Shown here: one piece after another, positions 46,355 through 54,685 of the stretch | Layout of the letters: every line of letters starts with the position of its first letter | Position numbering within the stretch: position 1 is the first letter of the stretch | Assembly: GCA_047602365.1 (NCBI GenBank) | Contig: JASGHM010000001.1 | Location: 310,001 to 374,000, forward strand | Origin: Piscinibacter sp047602365 | GTDB lineage: Bacteria; Pseudomonadota; Gammaproteobacteria; Burkholderiales; Burkholderiaceae_C | Direction: 5' to 3' | Length of the DNA: 64,000 bases | Translations under genes and position numbers: made by a program | The notes under the pieces: generated by a model | What the model saw: the letters and a program-made list of their open reading frames with translations, nothing else | The model's database searches: none | What the model was told of the DNA's origin: nothing

Positions 46355-47395
46355 TCAGGTGCGGAACGGCCACAGGTGGAACACACGGCGCACGCGGCGC
46401 CACATCTCGGCGAGCCCGAGCGGCTCGAAGATCAGGAAGACGACGATCAGCGCGCCGAACACGATGGTGCGCACCGGCGAGAGGATCAGCGTCGCGTTGT
46501 CGCCCAGCGGCAGCACGGCGACGACCAGCTTGAGCAGCTCCGGCACCAGCGTCATGAACACCGCGCCGAGCACGCTGCCCAGCACCGTGCCCATGCCGCC
46601 GACGATCACCGCGGCGAGGAAGAAGATCGACATCAGCAGCGGAAAGCTCTCCGGCGTGATGGCGCGGAAGAAGTAGGCGAACAGGCCGCCGGCCACGCCG
46701 GCATAGAACGACGAGATCGCGAAGGACAGCAGCTTGTAGCGCAGCAGCGGGATGCCCAGCACCTCGGCGGAGATGTCGCGGTCGCGGATCGCGATGAAGG
46801 CGCGGCCGATGCGCGTGCGCAGCAGGTTGGCGGCGCCGAGCAGCATCAGCAGCGTGATCGGCACGATCACCCAGTAGAGGCGGAACGAGCTGTCGAGCTC
46901 GACGCCGAACAGCCGCGGCGGCGGCACCGTCAGGCCGGCCGAACCGCCGGTCAGTGTGCTGAAGTGCTGGAACACGAAATGCGCGATCACGCCGGCGGCG
47001 ATGGTGGCGATCGCCAGGTACAGGCCCTTGACGCGCAACGAGGGCAGGCCGACCAGCACGCCGGCCAGCAGCGCGACACCGCCGCCGGCGAACAGGTTGA
47101 GCAGGAAGGGCGTGCCGGCGCGCGACTGCAGCACCGCCACCGTGTAGGCGCCCATGCCCATGAAGGCCGCCTGGCCCAGGCTGACCAGGCCGGTGTAGCC
47201 GGTCAGCAGGTTCAGCCCCATCGTGCTGGCGACGTTGATCGCCACCAGGCAGGCGAGGTACAGCCAGTACTCGCTGGCGACGAAGGGAAAGGCGATCAGC
47301 AGCAGCACGCCGCCCGCCGCCCAGGCGCGTTGGGTCGGCGTGTCGAACAGCGCCGCATCGGCGGCGTAGCTCTGCTTGGCGGCGCCGATCCTCAT
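46355..47395 (-). CDS. livM: ABC transporter permease LivM-like
   Basis: Permease of 346 aa, about ten helices. It begins MRIGAAKQSYAADAALFD, and signature stretches are NLLTGYTGLVSLGQAAFMG and IGRAFIAIRDRDISAEVLGI (the EAA-like coupling loop), with the C-terminus ending LGLAEMWRRVRRVFH. The ATG overlaps the livH stop (ATGA). The livK gene follows after 14 bases. With livH it forms the membrane channel of the importer. Confidence 0.93.
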   Translation of the reverse strand: MRIGAAKQSYAADAALFDTPTQRAWAAGGVLLLIAFPFVASEYWLYLACLVAINVASTMGLNLLTGYTGLVSLGQAAFMGMGAYTVAVLQSRAGTPFLLNLFAGGGVALLAGVLVGLPSLRVKGLYLAIATIAAGVIAHFVFQHFSTLTGGSAGLTVPPPRLFGVELDSSFRLYWVIVPITLLMLLGAANLLRTRIGRAFIAIRDRDISAEVLGIPLLRYKLLSFAISSFYAGVAGGLFAYFFRAITPESFPLLMSIFFLAAVIVGGMGTVLGSVLGAVFMTLVPELLKLVVAVLPLGDNATLILSPVRTIVFGALIVVFLIFEPLGLAEMWRRVRRVFHLWPFRT

Positions 47396-48270
47396 AGACG
47401 CTCGATCTCGTGGGTGCCGAACAGGCCGTAGGGCCGCACCATCAGGACCGCCACCAGCAGCAGGAAGGTGGCGAGCAGCTTGAACTCGCCGCCGATGTAG
47501 AAGCCGGCCAGCGCCTCGACCACGCCGACGATGACGCCGCCGACCAGTGCGCCGGCCACGCTGTCCAGCCCGCCGAAGATCACCACCACCAGCACCGACA
47601 GGCCGAACACGCCCATCACCGAGGAGATGCCGCCGATCGAGCCGACCACGATGCCGGCCACCGCAGCGATCGCCGCCGCAGCCATCCAGGCCAGCGAGAA
47701 CACCCGCGGCACGTTGATGCCCACCGAGTAGGCGGCGGCCTGGTCCGAGGCGGTGGCGCGCAGCGCGACGCCGCCGCGCCAGAAGCGGAACAGCAGCAGC
47801 ACCGCGACGATCAGCAGCACCGCGATCCAGAAGCCGTGGAAGATCTTCGGCGAGACCAGCGCCTGGCCGATCGCGATGTGCTTGTTGGGCAGGAACTCGG
47901 GCAGGCGCTGCTGGTCGGCGGTCCAGATCAGCTCGACCACGCCGACCAGGATGGAGGCCAGGCCGACGGTGACCATGAACGAGGAGATCGGCGACTCGCC
48001 GAGCATCGGCCGGATCAGCCCGCGCTCGACGATCGCGCCGAGCGCCGCGCTGACCAGCAGCGCGCCGGGAATCGCCAGCCAGACTGGCAGGCCCAGCCCG
48101 GCGGACAGCGCGAAGAAGGCGTAGGCGCCCATCATCAGCATCTCGCCGATCGCGATGTTGACCACCCGCGTGGCCTTGTAGATCAGCACGAAGGCGAGCC
48201 CGGTCAGCGCATAGAGACCGCCCGAGCCGATGCCGGCCAGCGTGATCTCGAACAGCAGCCACCAGTCCAT
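47392..48270 (-). CDS. livH: ABC transporter permease LivH-like
   Basis: Permease of 292 aa, about eight helices. It begins MDWWLLFEITLAGIGSGGLY, and family stretches are TRVVNIAIGEMLMMGAYAF and GVALRATASDQAAAYSVGI (coupling loop), followed by VFGLSVLVVVIFGGLDSVAG. ATG 48270 follows livG after an 80-base gap that contains a GC palindrome; livM overlaps its end. It pairs with livM. Confidence 0.93.
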   Translation of the reverse strand: MDWWLLFEITLAGIGSGGLYALTGLAFVLIYKATRVVNIAIGEMLMMGAYAFFALSAGLGLPVWLAIPGALLVSAALGAIVERGLIRPMLGESPISSFMVTVGLASILVGVVELIWTADQQRLPEFLPNKHIAIGQALVSPKIFHGFWIAVLLIVAVLLLFRFWRGGVALRATASDQAAAYSVGINVPRVFSLAWMAAAAIAAVAGIVVGSIGGISSVMGVFGLSVLVVVIFGGLDSVAGALVGGVIVGVVEALAGFYIGGEFKLLATFLLLVAVLMVRPYGLFGTHEIERL

Positions 48271-48304
48271 GTCAGCGGCGCCCGGCCGTCCGAAGCCGCG
48301 GAGC

Positions 48305-48319
48305 GCCCCCCGGGGGGGC
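48305..48319. repeat. GC palindrome between livG and livH
   Basis: GCCCCCCGGGGGGGC in the 80 bases between livG and livH, followed by GCGAGCGCAAGCGAGC. Similar palindromic repeats are common between genes in high-GC Burkholderiales. It could lower transcription from livG into livH or protect mRNA ends. I see only one copy in this window. Confidence 0.5.
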
Positions 48320-48350
48320 GGCGAGCGCAAGCGAGCTCGGGGGCTGCATC

Positions 48351-49190
48351 TCAGGCCGCCTTCGCGTGCTGGAAGCGGCGGAAGCGCTCGCGCAACACCG
48401 CCACGTCGCCGGCGCCGAGGTAGGCCTTGACCACCTCCGGGTCGGCCTGCACCTGCGCCGGCAGGCCCTGCGCGATGACCTGGCCGAAGTTGAGCACCAC
48501 GACGTGGTCGGACAGGTCCATCACCATGCCCATGTCGTGCTCGACCATCAGCACCGTCACGCCCCATTCGCGCCGCACCTCGAGGATGAAGCGCGCCATG
48601 TCTTCGGTCTCTTCGCGGTTCATGCCGGCCACCGGTTCATCGAGCAGCAGCAGCCGCGGCTTCATCGCCAGCGCGCGCGCCAGTTCGACGCGCTTCTGCA
48701 GCCCGTAGGACAGCGAGGCGACAGGCGCATGGCGGATGTGGTCGATCTCGAGGAAGTCGATGATGCGTTCCTCGATCTCCTGGCGCAGCGCATCCTCTTC
48801 ACGGCGCGCCGCCGGCGTGTAGAACAGCGCCTGCAGCGCGTTCGTGCGCAGGTGGCAATGGCGACCGAGCTTGATGTTGTCGAGCACCGTCATGCCGCGG
48901 AACAGCGCGATGTTCTGGAAGCTGCGCGCCAGCCCCAGCGCGGCACGTTTCGGCGGCGGCAGGCCGGCGAGGTCGCGGCCGTCGAAGACGATGCGTCCGG
49001 ACCGCGGCGTGTAGAAGCCCGACAGCGTGTTGAACACCGAGGTCTTGCCGGCGCCATTGGGGCCGATCAGCGAGGTGATCGAGCCGGGCCGCACCGCGAA
49101 GCCGACGCCGTCGAGCGCCTTCACGCCGCCGAAGGCGAGCGACAGGCCCTCGACCTGCAGCAAGGCTTGCGCTGCTCCGTCTTCGTTCAC
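48351..49190 (-). CDS. livG: ABC transporter ATPase LivG-like, first gene of the operon
   Basis: Nucleotide-binding subunit of 279 aa. Walker A GPNGAGKTSVF, signature SYGLQKRVELARAL, Walker B LLLLDEPVAGM and switch His in MVEHDMGMVMD. The LivG type is told from LivF by its longer helical insert (LGRHCHLRTNALQALFYT). The start is GTG 49190 with AGGAG 5 bases before it. It is the first gene of livG-livH-livM-livK-livF-ligase-tetR-hydratase. A spare coupling tail (AGDVAVLRERFRRFQHAKAA) follows the core. Confidence 0.93.
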   Translation of the reverse strand: MNEDGAAQALLQVEGLSLAFGGVKALDGVGFAVRPGSITSLIGPNGAGKTSVFNTLSGFYTPRSGRIVFDGRDLAGLPPPKRAALGLARSFQNIALFRGMTVLDNIKLGRHCHLRTNALQALFYTPAARREEDALRQEIEERIIDFLEIDHIRHAPVASLSYGLQKRVELARALAMKPRLLLLDEPVAGMNREETEDMARFILEVRREWGVTVLMVEHDMGMVMDLSDHVVVLNFGQVIAQGLPAQVQADPEVVKAYLGAGDVAVLRERFRRFQHAKAA

Positions 49191-49234
49191 CGTGTCTCCT
49201 GGCCCGCGGCATGGTTGGCCGCCGGCATCGAATT

Positions 49235-49269
49235 TCTACTCTGCGGTAGACAGTCGATTCTTGAGTAGA
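49235..49269 (-). promoter_or_regulatory. Candidate TetR operator in front of the liv operon
   Basis: TCTACTCTGCGGTAGA (49235-49250) is an imperfect-core palindrome with TCTAC/GTAGA ends. A further GAGTAGA at 49263-49269 repeats one arm in inverted order. It lies 45-80 bases upstream of the livG GTG. It is a plausible site for the TetR protein encoded in the same operon; this is an inference from position and symmetry. Confidence 0.4.
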
Positions 49270-49315
49270 GACAGGCCGCGGCGCAAGCCGCGCGGACCCG
49301 AGGAAACCCGTGGCT

Positions 49316-50005
49316 TCAGCTGTCGGCGGCACTCAGATGCGGCAGCAGCTGGCGTCGGCCACCGGGCGTGAGCTGCAGCGCACGCCCCTCGCCGCGGCGC
49401 AGCCAGCCGCGCTCGACGCAGTGCCGCAGCCACTCGTCGGCCAGTTGCCCGGCCAGGTGGTCACGCCGTTCCGACCAGTCCATGCAGGCGTAGGCATAGC
49501 GCCGTTTCGCGGTCGGCGGCGGGGCGCTGAAGCCTAGGCCGGCGAACCAGGCGCGGCCGGCATCGGTCAGCGCGTAGCCACCGGCCTCGGCCCGCAGGCC
49601 CTGCTGCGCCAGTAGCGTCTCGAACAGCCGCACGCCGAGCCGGCCGGCGACATGGCCGTAGCAGCAGCGTGCCTCGCGCAGCCGCGCGCGCTCGGGGCGC
49701 GACCAGGCCGCCTCGCGCGCACCGGCCTCGGCGACCAGCGCCAGCGCCTCCAGCGCGTGCGCGACCTCGGCACCGGCCAGCCGGTAGTAACGATGCCGGC
49801 CGCGCGGCTCGCAGACCACGAAGCCGGCCTCGAGCAGTTGGCCCAGGTGGCCGCTGGCGGTGGCCGCTGTCACCGAGGCAACGGCGGCCAGCTCGCCGGC
49901 GGTGGCGAAGTCGCCCGACAGCAGGTGACCGAGCATGCGCGAGCGCGCCGTGTCGGCCACCATCGCGGCGGCACGGGCCAGGCGCGGTTCGTGGTCGCGC
50001 GCCAT
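49316..50005 (-). CDS. ArsR-type winged-helix regulator with C-terminal domain
   Basis: 229-aa ArsR/SmtB-fold protein. The N-terminal HTH has DTARSRMLGHLLSGDFATAG and VTAATASGHLGQLLEAGFV, then the wing PRGRHRYYRLAGAEVAHALE. A C-terminal part (about 110-229) contains ARCCYGHVAGRLGVRLFETL and KRRYAYACMDWSERRDHLAG, seen in the ArsR proteins paired with NIPSNAP or glyoxalase genes. Cys residues in RCCYGH are candidate sensors. It begins 4 bases after the NIPSNAP gene and is probably co-transcribed. The inducer is unknown. Confidence 0.88.
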   Translation of the reverse strand: MARDHEPRLARAAAMVADTARSRMLGHLLSGDFATAGELAAVASVTAATASGHLGQLLEAGFVVCEPRGRHRYYRLAGAEVAHALEALALVAEAGAREAAWSRPERARLREARCCYGHVAGRLGVRLFETLLAQQGLRAEAGGYALTDAGRAWFAGLGFSAPPPTAKRRYAYACMDWSERRDHLAGQLADEWLRHCVERGWLRRGEGRALQLTPGGRRQLLPHLSAADS

Positions 50006-50009
50006 CGCT

Positions 50010-50348
50010 TCAGGCCGGCACCAGCGCGGGTCGCTCGCGGCTCGCGGCCACGTCCTCCAGCCAGCTGCGTTCCTCGCGCAGGATGAAGCGCTCGCGCTGT
50101 GCGAAGGCGAAGTTCTCGCGGCCCTCGGCATCGTGCTTCAGCGTCGCGCGATAACGTTCGTAGGCGGCCAGGCTGGCAAAGCCGATCAGCCCCCAGGCGA
50201 CGTCGTTGCTGCCCTCGTGCGGCAGGAAGTAGCCGATCAGGTGGCCGCCGCAGCGCGGGATGATGCGTGCCCAGGCCTCGGCGTAGGCGCGGAAGGCCTC
50301 GCGCTGGAACGGGTCGATCTGGTAGCGGATGAAACAGGTCAGGTTCAT
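50010..50348 (-). CDS. NIPSNAP-family protein
   Basis: 112-aa alpha/beta-barrel (dimeric) protein. It begins MNLTCFIRYQIDPFQREAFR and continues GGHLIGYFLPHEGSNDVAWG and LIGFASLAAYERYRATLKHD, the NIPSNAP pattern. The biochemical role of bacterial NIPSNAP proteins is uncertain. It is the first gene of a two-gene unit with an ArsR-type regulator, and 152 bases of spacer separate it from the divergent Bug gene. Confidence 0.88.
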   Translation of the reverse strand: MNLTCFIRYQIDPFQREAFRAYAEAWARIIPRCGGHLIGYFLPHEGSNDVAWGLIGFASLAAYERYRATLKHDAEGRENFAFAQRERFILREERSWLEDVAASRERPALVPA

Positions 50349-50500
50349 GGCCACACTGTGCCGCAGGATGCGGCGGCGATGCTTCGGCGCTCGCCGAAGC
50401 ATCGTGCACGGAGCAGCGGCACAGGAGTTGCTAACCTCGAGGAGCAGGCGCAAGACCGCCGTCGCGCCGACCTGCTGGATGTCGTCGAAGGAGGAGCCCG

Positions 50501-51502
50501 ATGTCTGCATCACTCAAGCCATCCCGCCGCCGCGCGCTGAGCTGGGCCGCCGCGCTCGGCGTCGCCGGCACCTGGCCGTTGGCCCACCCTGCCCGGGCGC
50601 AGGGCAAGTACCCCGACAAGCCGGTGAAGCTGATCGTCGCCCTGCCCGCCGGCGGCAGCGTCGACATGGTCGCCCGCGCGCTGGGCGACAAGCTGAAGAC
50701 GGCGCTCGGCGGTACCTGGATCGTCGACAACCGCCCGGGTGGCTCGGGGCAGATCGGCATGCCTGCGGTGGCGCGCTCCGCGGCCGATGGCTACACGCTC
50801 ACCGTGTCGCCGGCCTCGTTCCTGACCACCAACAAGAGCATCTTCAAGAGCCTGCAGTACGACCCCGAGGCCGACTTCACGCCGATCTCGCGCCTGGTCA
50901 ACCAGCCGATGGTGCTGGTGGTCAAGGACAAGCAGAAGTACCCCAACGTCGCCGCGGTGCTGGCCGCTGCCCGTGCCGCGCCCGGCCAGTTGAGCTATGC
51001 CTCCTCGGGCGACGGCAGCCCACAGCATCTGGGCGGCTTGATGTTCGAAACCCGCACCAGGACCAAGCTGCTGCATGTGCCGTACCGCGGCGGCGCGCTG
51101 GCCATCAACGACACGATCGGCGGCCAGGTGGAGCTGATGTTCGCGGTGATGCCCGAGGCCGTGCCTCATGTGCAGGCCGGCCGGCTGCACGCGCTGGGGG
51201 TGATGAGCCCCGCGCGCTCGGCCGTGATGCCGCAGGTTCCGACCATGGCCGAGGCCGGCATCGCGGACCTGAGCCTGTCGGCGTGGATGGCCTTGCTGGC
51301 CCCGGCCAGGACGCCGCGTCCACTCGTCGATGAACTGAACCACGCCGTGGCCAAGGCCTTCGATGCCGAACTTCGCGGCCGGTTGGCGGAAAGCGGCATC
51401 GAGGTGGCTCCCAGCACGCCCGAGGAACTGCAGGCCCTGATCGCGCGCGACATCAAGCTGCACGCCGAGCTGGTCAAGGCGGCGGGTCTGGTGCCTCAGT
51501 GA
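50501..51502 (+). CDS. Bug-type (TctC) periplasmic solute-binding protein
   Basis: 333-aa extracytoplasmic receptor of the tripartite tricarboxylate transporter family. A Tat-like signal with twin Arg (PSRRRALSWAAALGVAGTWP) ends near ARAQG. Family motifs: KPVKLIVALPAGGSVDMVAR, VDNRPGGSGQIG, VPYRGGALAINDTIGGQVEL. Such orphans are numerous in Burkholderiales and usually lack TctAB, as here. The ligand is unknown. Its 3' end overlaps the convergent CMD gene by 29 bases. Confidence 0.92.
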   Translation: MSASLKPSRRRALSWAAALGVAGTWPLAHPARAQGKYPDKPVKLIVALPAGGSVDMVARALGDKLKTALGGTWIVDNRPGGSGQIGMPAVARSAADGYTLTVSPASFLTTNKSIFKSLQYDPEADFTPISRLVNQPMVLVVKDKQKYPNVAAVLAAARAAPGQLSYASSGDGSPQHLGGLMFETRTRTKLLHVPYRGGALAINDTIGGQVELMFAVMPEAVPHVQAGRLHALGVMSPARSAVMPQVPTMAEAGIADLSLSAWMALLAPARTPRPLVDELNHAVAKAFDAELRGRLAESGIEVAPSTPEELQALIARDIKLHAELVKAAGLVPQ

Positions 51503-52031
51503 GCGGGCGCGCGTCGTCCGCGTGGATCTGCAGCGCCTCGAGGAAGCGCGAGACCATGTTGTAGGCGGCGATCGTCGCCACCAGCTCGACCAGCCCGCGT
51601 TCGCCAAGGCGTTCGCGCACGGTCTGCACCAGCCCCGCGTCGACATGCACGTCGCGGGTCATCGCGTCGCACAGCGCCAGCACCTCGCGCTGCAGCGGCG
51701 TGAAACGTTCGCTGGCCGCGCGCCAGTCGGCCAGCGCGTCGAGCTGGGCCTGCACCAGCCCCTCCTTCAGCGCGATCGGCGCGTGCTGCTCGGCCTCGTA
51801 GGGCGCGCCGTTCAGGTGGGCGATGCGCATGATGACCAGTTCGCGCAGCTCGCCGCTCAGGTCCAGGTTCTGCCGCACCTGCGTCATGAAACCCAGCCAG
51901 CCTTCGGCCAGCGGCGGGCTGTGCATCAACATCTGGTACAGGTGCAGCACGCTGCCGCGCTCGGCGACGATGCGCTGCACCAGCGGCTGCAGCGAGGGCG
52001 TGGAGAGATCGGCGTAGGGAATGCGCGCCAT
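51474..52031 (-). CDS. Carboxymuconolactone decarboxylase-like protein without CXXC
   Basis: 185-aa all-helical AhpD/CMD-fold protein. The core is LSGELRELVIMRIAHLNGAP, followed by EQHAPIALKEGLVQAQLDAL. The usual peroxidatic CxxC of AhpD is missing (NGAPYEAEQHA has no Cys), so it is closer to true CMD or an uncharacterised relative. It ends within the Bug gene of the other strand (29-base overlap). It lies 11 bases after the 124-aa gene and is in the same unit as Bug and that gene. Confidence 0.85.
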   Translation of the reverse strand: MARIPYADLSTPSLQPLVQRIVAERGSVLHLYQMLMHSPPLAEGWLGFMTQVRQNLDLSGELRELVIMRIAHLNGAPYEAEQHAPIALKEGLVQAQLDALADWRAASERFTPLQREVLALCDAMTRDVHVDAGLVQTVRERLGERGLVELVATIAAYNMVSRFLEALQIHADDARPLTEAPDPPP

Positions 52032-52042
52032 GGTGATCCGGC

Positions 52043-52417
52043 TCAGACGACCCGCGCCGGGTCGAGCTGGCGCAGCCGGTGGTCGACGTAGTAGCCGCCG
52101 TACTCGGTGTACTGCAGGAAGCCTCGCCCGCAGGCGGCGCAGGCCCAGACCTCGCAGCGGTTGAACGGGAAGTGCTTCGGCGCGATCGGCGCCTGTGCAT
52201 CCCAGAGGCGGCTGCCCGGCCATTCCTCGACCGTCGGCTCCTCGATCGCCGGGTCGCGCAAGGTACCCAGGTGCTTCAGCAGCGGCTCGGCGAGCGGCTG
52301 CCCGATCGACTCCCAGCCCGCGCACTGCAGCCGTGCGCAGGCGCAGTCCGGCGGCGTCAGGGCGGGCGAAGGCAGGGCACGCAGGTCGTCGGCCGTCAGC
52401 AGCAGGGTCGACGGCAT
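52043..52417 (-). CDS. Small Cys-rich hypothetical protein, 124 aa
   Basis: Unknown protein. The middle has CACARLQCAGW, and the C-terminal half has NRCEVWACAACGRGFLQYTE and GGYYVDHRLRQLDPARVV. The CxxC pairs could hold zinc or iron. There is no signal peptide. Its ATG shares a base with the stop of the Bug gene before it (TGATG), and it is followed by the CMD gene, so the three appear to be one transcript. I do not recognise the family beyond genome-context memory of hypothetical proteins in Burkholderiales. Confidence 0.75.
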   Translation of the reverse strand: MPSTLLLTADDLRALPSPALTPPDCACARLQCAGWESIGQPLAEPLLKHLGTLRDPAIEEPTVEEWPGSRLWDAQAPIAPKHFPFNRCEVWACAACGRGFLQYTEYGGYYVDHRLRQLDPARVV

Positions 52418-53415
52418 CAGTCTGCCTTGATGTCGTTGGCCTTCACGACCTTGGCCCAGGTGTCGAGCTGCGTCTCGATGAAGGTCTGCGCCATCGCCGC
52501 AGTGCCGACGTTGGTGACGATGCCCTGCGCGGCCAGCTTGTCGGCCACCTCGGGCTGGCGCAGTGCGGCGTTGATCTCCTCGTTCATGCGCTGCACGATC
52601 TCTGCCGGCGTCTTCGCCGGCGCCAGCACGGCCCACCAGGCCGGCGCGTCGAAGCCGGCGAAGCCGCTCTCGGCCAGCGTCGGCACGCCCGGCAGGTTGG
52701 CGCTGCGCTGGCTGGTGGTGACGGCCAGCGCGCGCAGCTTGCCGCTGTCGATGTGCGGCTTGGCGAGGAACACCGAGCCCACCGCCAGCGGCACGTGGCC
52801 GGCGATCGCGTCGCTCATCAGCGGGCCGCCGCCGCGGTAAGGCACGTGCGTCAGCTCCAGCTTGCCGGCCTTGGCCAGCATCGTGACCGCCAGATGGCCG
52901 AGGCTGCCGCTGCCGATGCTGCCGTAGGCGATCGCCGTGCCGCCCTGCGCGACCTTGACCACGTCGGCGAAACTCTTGTACGGCGAGCTCGCGACGGTGG
53001 TGATGACCATCGCGCCGGTGCCGATCAGCGAGACCGCCACGAGGTCGCGCTTCGTGTCGTAGCTCAGCCCGGGCTGCAGCGCCGGGTTGACGCCGTGGGT
53101 GTCGAACACCACCGCGAAGGTGTAGCCGTCGGCCGGCGCCTGCACCACCGCCGCGGTGCCGATCGCGCCCGAGGCCCCGCCCTTGTTCTCGACCACCACG
53201 CTCTGGCCGAGACGCTGCTGCAGCACCGGCGCGAGGATGCGCGCCACCTGGTCGACCGAGCCGCCGGGTGGGAACACCACGACCAGCCTGACCGCCTGCC
53301 TGGCCGGCCAAGCCTGGGCCGCCACGGCGGCGGGCCACAGCGCCGCGAGCAGCGCCGGCACGGCCAGCAGCGCGCGCAGGCGCCAACGTTCGGCAGCGAT
53401 CACGGGTGTCGGCAT
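52417..53415 (-). CDS. Bug-type (TctC) periplasmic solute-binding protein
   Basis: 332-aa tripartite tricarboxylate transporter receptor. A Sec signal (LLAVPALLAALWPAAVAAQ) precedes AVRLVVVFPPGGSVDQVARI, SVVVENKGGASGAIG and VPYRGGGPLMSDAIAGHVPL. It is a paralog of the protein at 50501-51502 with the same fold. It lies 14 bases after DUF1615 and is coupled to the Cys-rich protein. No permease genes are near. The substrate is unknown. Confidence 0.92.
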   Translation of the reverse strand: MPTPVIAAERWRLRALLAVPALLAALWPAAVAAQAWPARQAVRLVVVFPPGGSVDQVARILAPVLQQRLGQSVVVENKGGASGAIGTAAVVQAPADGYTFAVVFDTHGVNPALQPGLSYDTKRDLVAVSLIGTGAMVITTVASSPYKSFADVVKVAQGGTAIAYGSIGSGSLGHLAVTMLAKAGKLELTHVPYRGGGPLMSDAIAGHVPLAVGSVFLAKPHIDSGKLRALAVTTSQRSANLPGVPTLAESGFAGFDAPAWWAVLAPAKTPAEIVQRMNEEINAALRQPEVADKLAAQGIVTNVGTAAMAQTFIETQLDTWAKVVKANDIKAD

Positions 53416-53429
53416 GGCGGCTCCCAGCT

Positions 53430-54557
53430 TCAGTCGTCGCGCGACGCCGGCATGCGCGCCAGGCAGCGACGGTGGCGCTCATCGACACGACGGGCGAACC
53501 ACTCGGTCGTCAGCTTGCGACTGAACTTCGGGCTGTGCAAGTCGATCTTCGGCAGCACCGCGCGCGGCAGCACGCGCCGGTCGAGTTGCTCGGCGTAGGC
53601 GAACACCCGCTCGTACAGCACCGTCTTCTCGAAGCCGGCCTCCTCGCCCTGCCCGAGGTCGCGGCGGATCGCCGACTCGTTGAGGCCCAGCCGCGCCGCC
53701 AGTGTCGCGGCGGCACGTTCGGTCTCGCCTCTCGCGGCATCGCCACCATGCGGCAGCAGGTCGCCGTCGAGCGCGACCGGCAGGCCCGAAGCCACGGCGA
53801 GCGCGTTCTGGAATGCGGCGTTGCGGCTGGCCCACCGGCCGGCGTTGAAGTCGGCGAAGCGGTAGATCGGCTGGTCGTAGGGTGCGTCGTAGGCGAGCAG
53901 GTGCGCCGCACCGAAGTACAGGCCGCCGCGGCGCGTGAAGACCTCGCGGCGGATGCTGTCCTTGACCGGGTACGGGTAGGGCCGCAACCTGGCCTGCGCT
54001 TCGGCGAAGTTGATGCTGACCTGCATCGGCCCGCCGGTGCGCACCGGGTTTCGCTCGGCCAGGAAGCTGCGGCCCAGCGGCACCATGCCGATGAAGTCCT
54101 CGAACACCTCGCTGAGCTGGCGCTCGGTCTTCACCGCGTCGATGCGCTCGGCGTAGCTGCGCCCGCCGCCGGACGGCAGCGCGAGCGCGGCGCGCACCGC
54201 GAGCATCGGCACGTTGGCCGCGTCGGCACGTCGCTCGATCTCCTTCCAGGCGATCGCGGCCAGCCCGGGCACCGCGGGGTCGGCACGGTAGCCCGACTCC
54301 TGCTCGGTCACCGCGAGCACGGCGCAGAGGTTCTCCGCGGTCGACGGCAGTTCCTGCGCGGCCAGCGCGGCGTGCACGTCGGCCGCCCAGCCAGCCCGAT
54401 CGTCGAGCTTGTCGGGCAGCACACGCAGGATGGCCTCGCGCGCCTCGGTCGGCCCCATGCCTTGCGGCTCGGTCATGCGGCCCGGAATGGCGCAGCCGGC
54501 CAGCAGCGCGGCCAGGCCAGCAGAAAGGACAAGGAGGACAAGGAGCCGTCGGTTCAT
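53430..54557 (-). CDS. DUF1615 lipoprotein
   Basis: 375-aa outer-membrane or periplasmic lipoprotein of the DUF1615 family. The start ATG 54557 gives MNRRLLVLLVLSAGLAALLA with lipobox LAGC. The mature part has TEQESGYRADPAVPGL, a lysozyme-like Glu-Ser pattern, and GPMQVSINFAEAQARLRPYP, which together hint at a lytic transglycosylase-like fold. No enzyme activity has been shown for this family to my knowledge. It lies 128 bases after the haloperoxidase gene and 14 before the Bug gene. Confidence 0.88.
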   Translation of the reverse strand: MNRRLLVLLVLSAGLAALLAGCAIPGRMTEPQGMGPTEAREAILRVLPDKLDDRAGWAADVHAALAAQELPSTAENLCAVLAVTEQESGYRADPAVPGLAAIAWKEIERRADAANVPMLAVRAALALPSGGGRSYAERIDAVKTERQLSEVFEDFIGMVPLGRSFLAERNPVRTGGPMQVSINFAEAQARLRPYPYPVKDSIRREVFTRRGGLYFGAAHLLAYDAPYDQPIYRFADFNAGRWASRNAAFQNALAVASGLPVALDGDLLPHGGDAARGETERAAATLAARLGLNESAIRRDLGQGEEAGFEKTVLYERVFAYAEQLDRRVLPRAVLPKIDLHSPKFSRKLTTEWFARRVDERHRRCLARMPASRDD

Positions 54558-54685
54558 CGGACGCTCGGGAGCAGCGCCGGCATTCTGCGGCATGCCGCCG
54601 GCGACCGGCCGGGCCCGCACGGCATACGAGCCGCTGCGGCGGCGCTGCGGCGGCCTCATGAGCCGCCGCAGCGCCGGGTCCCGGC

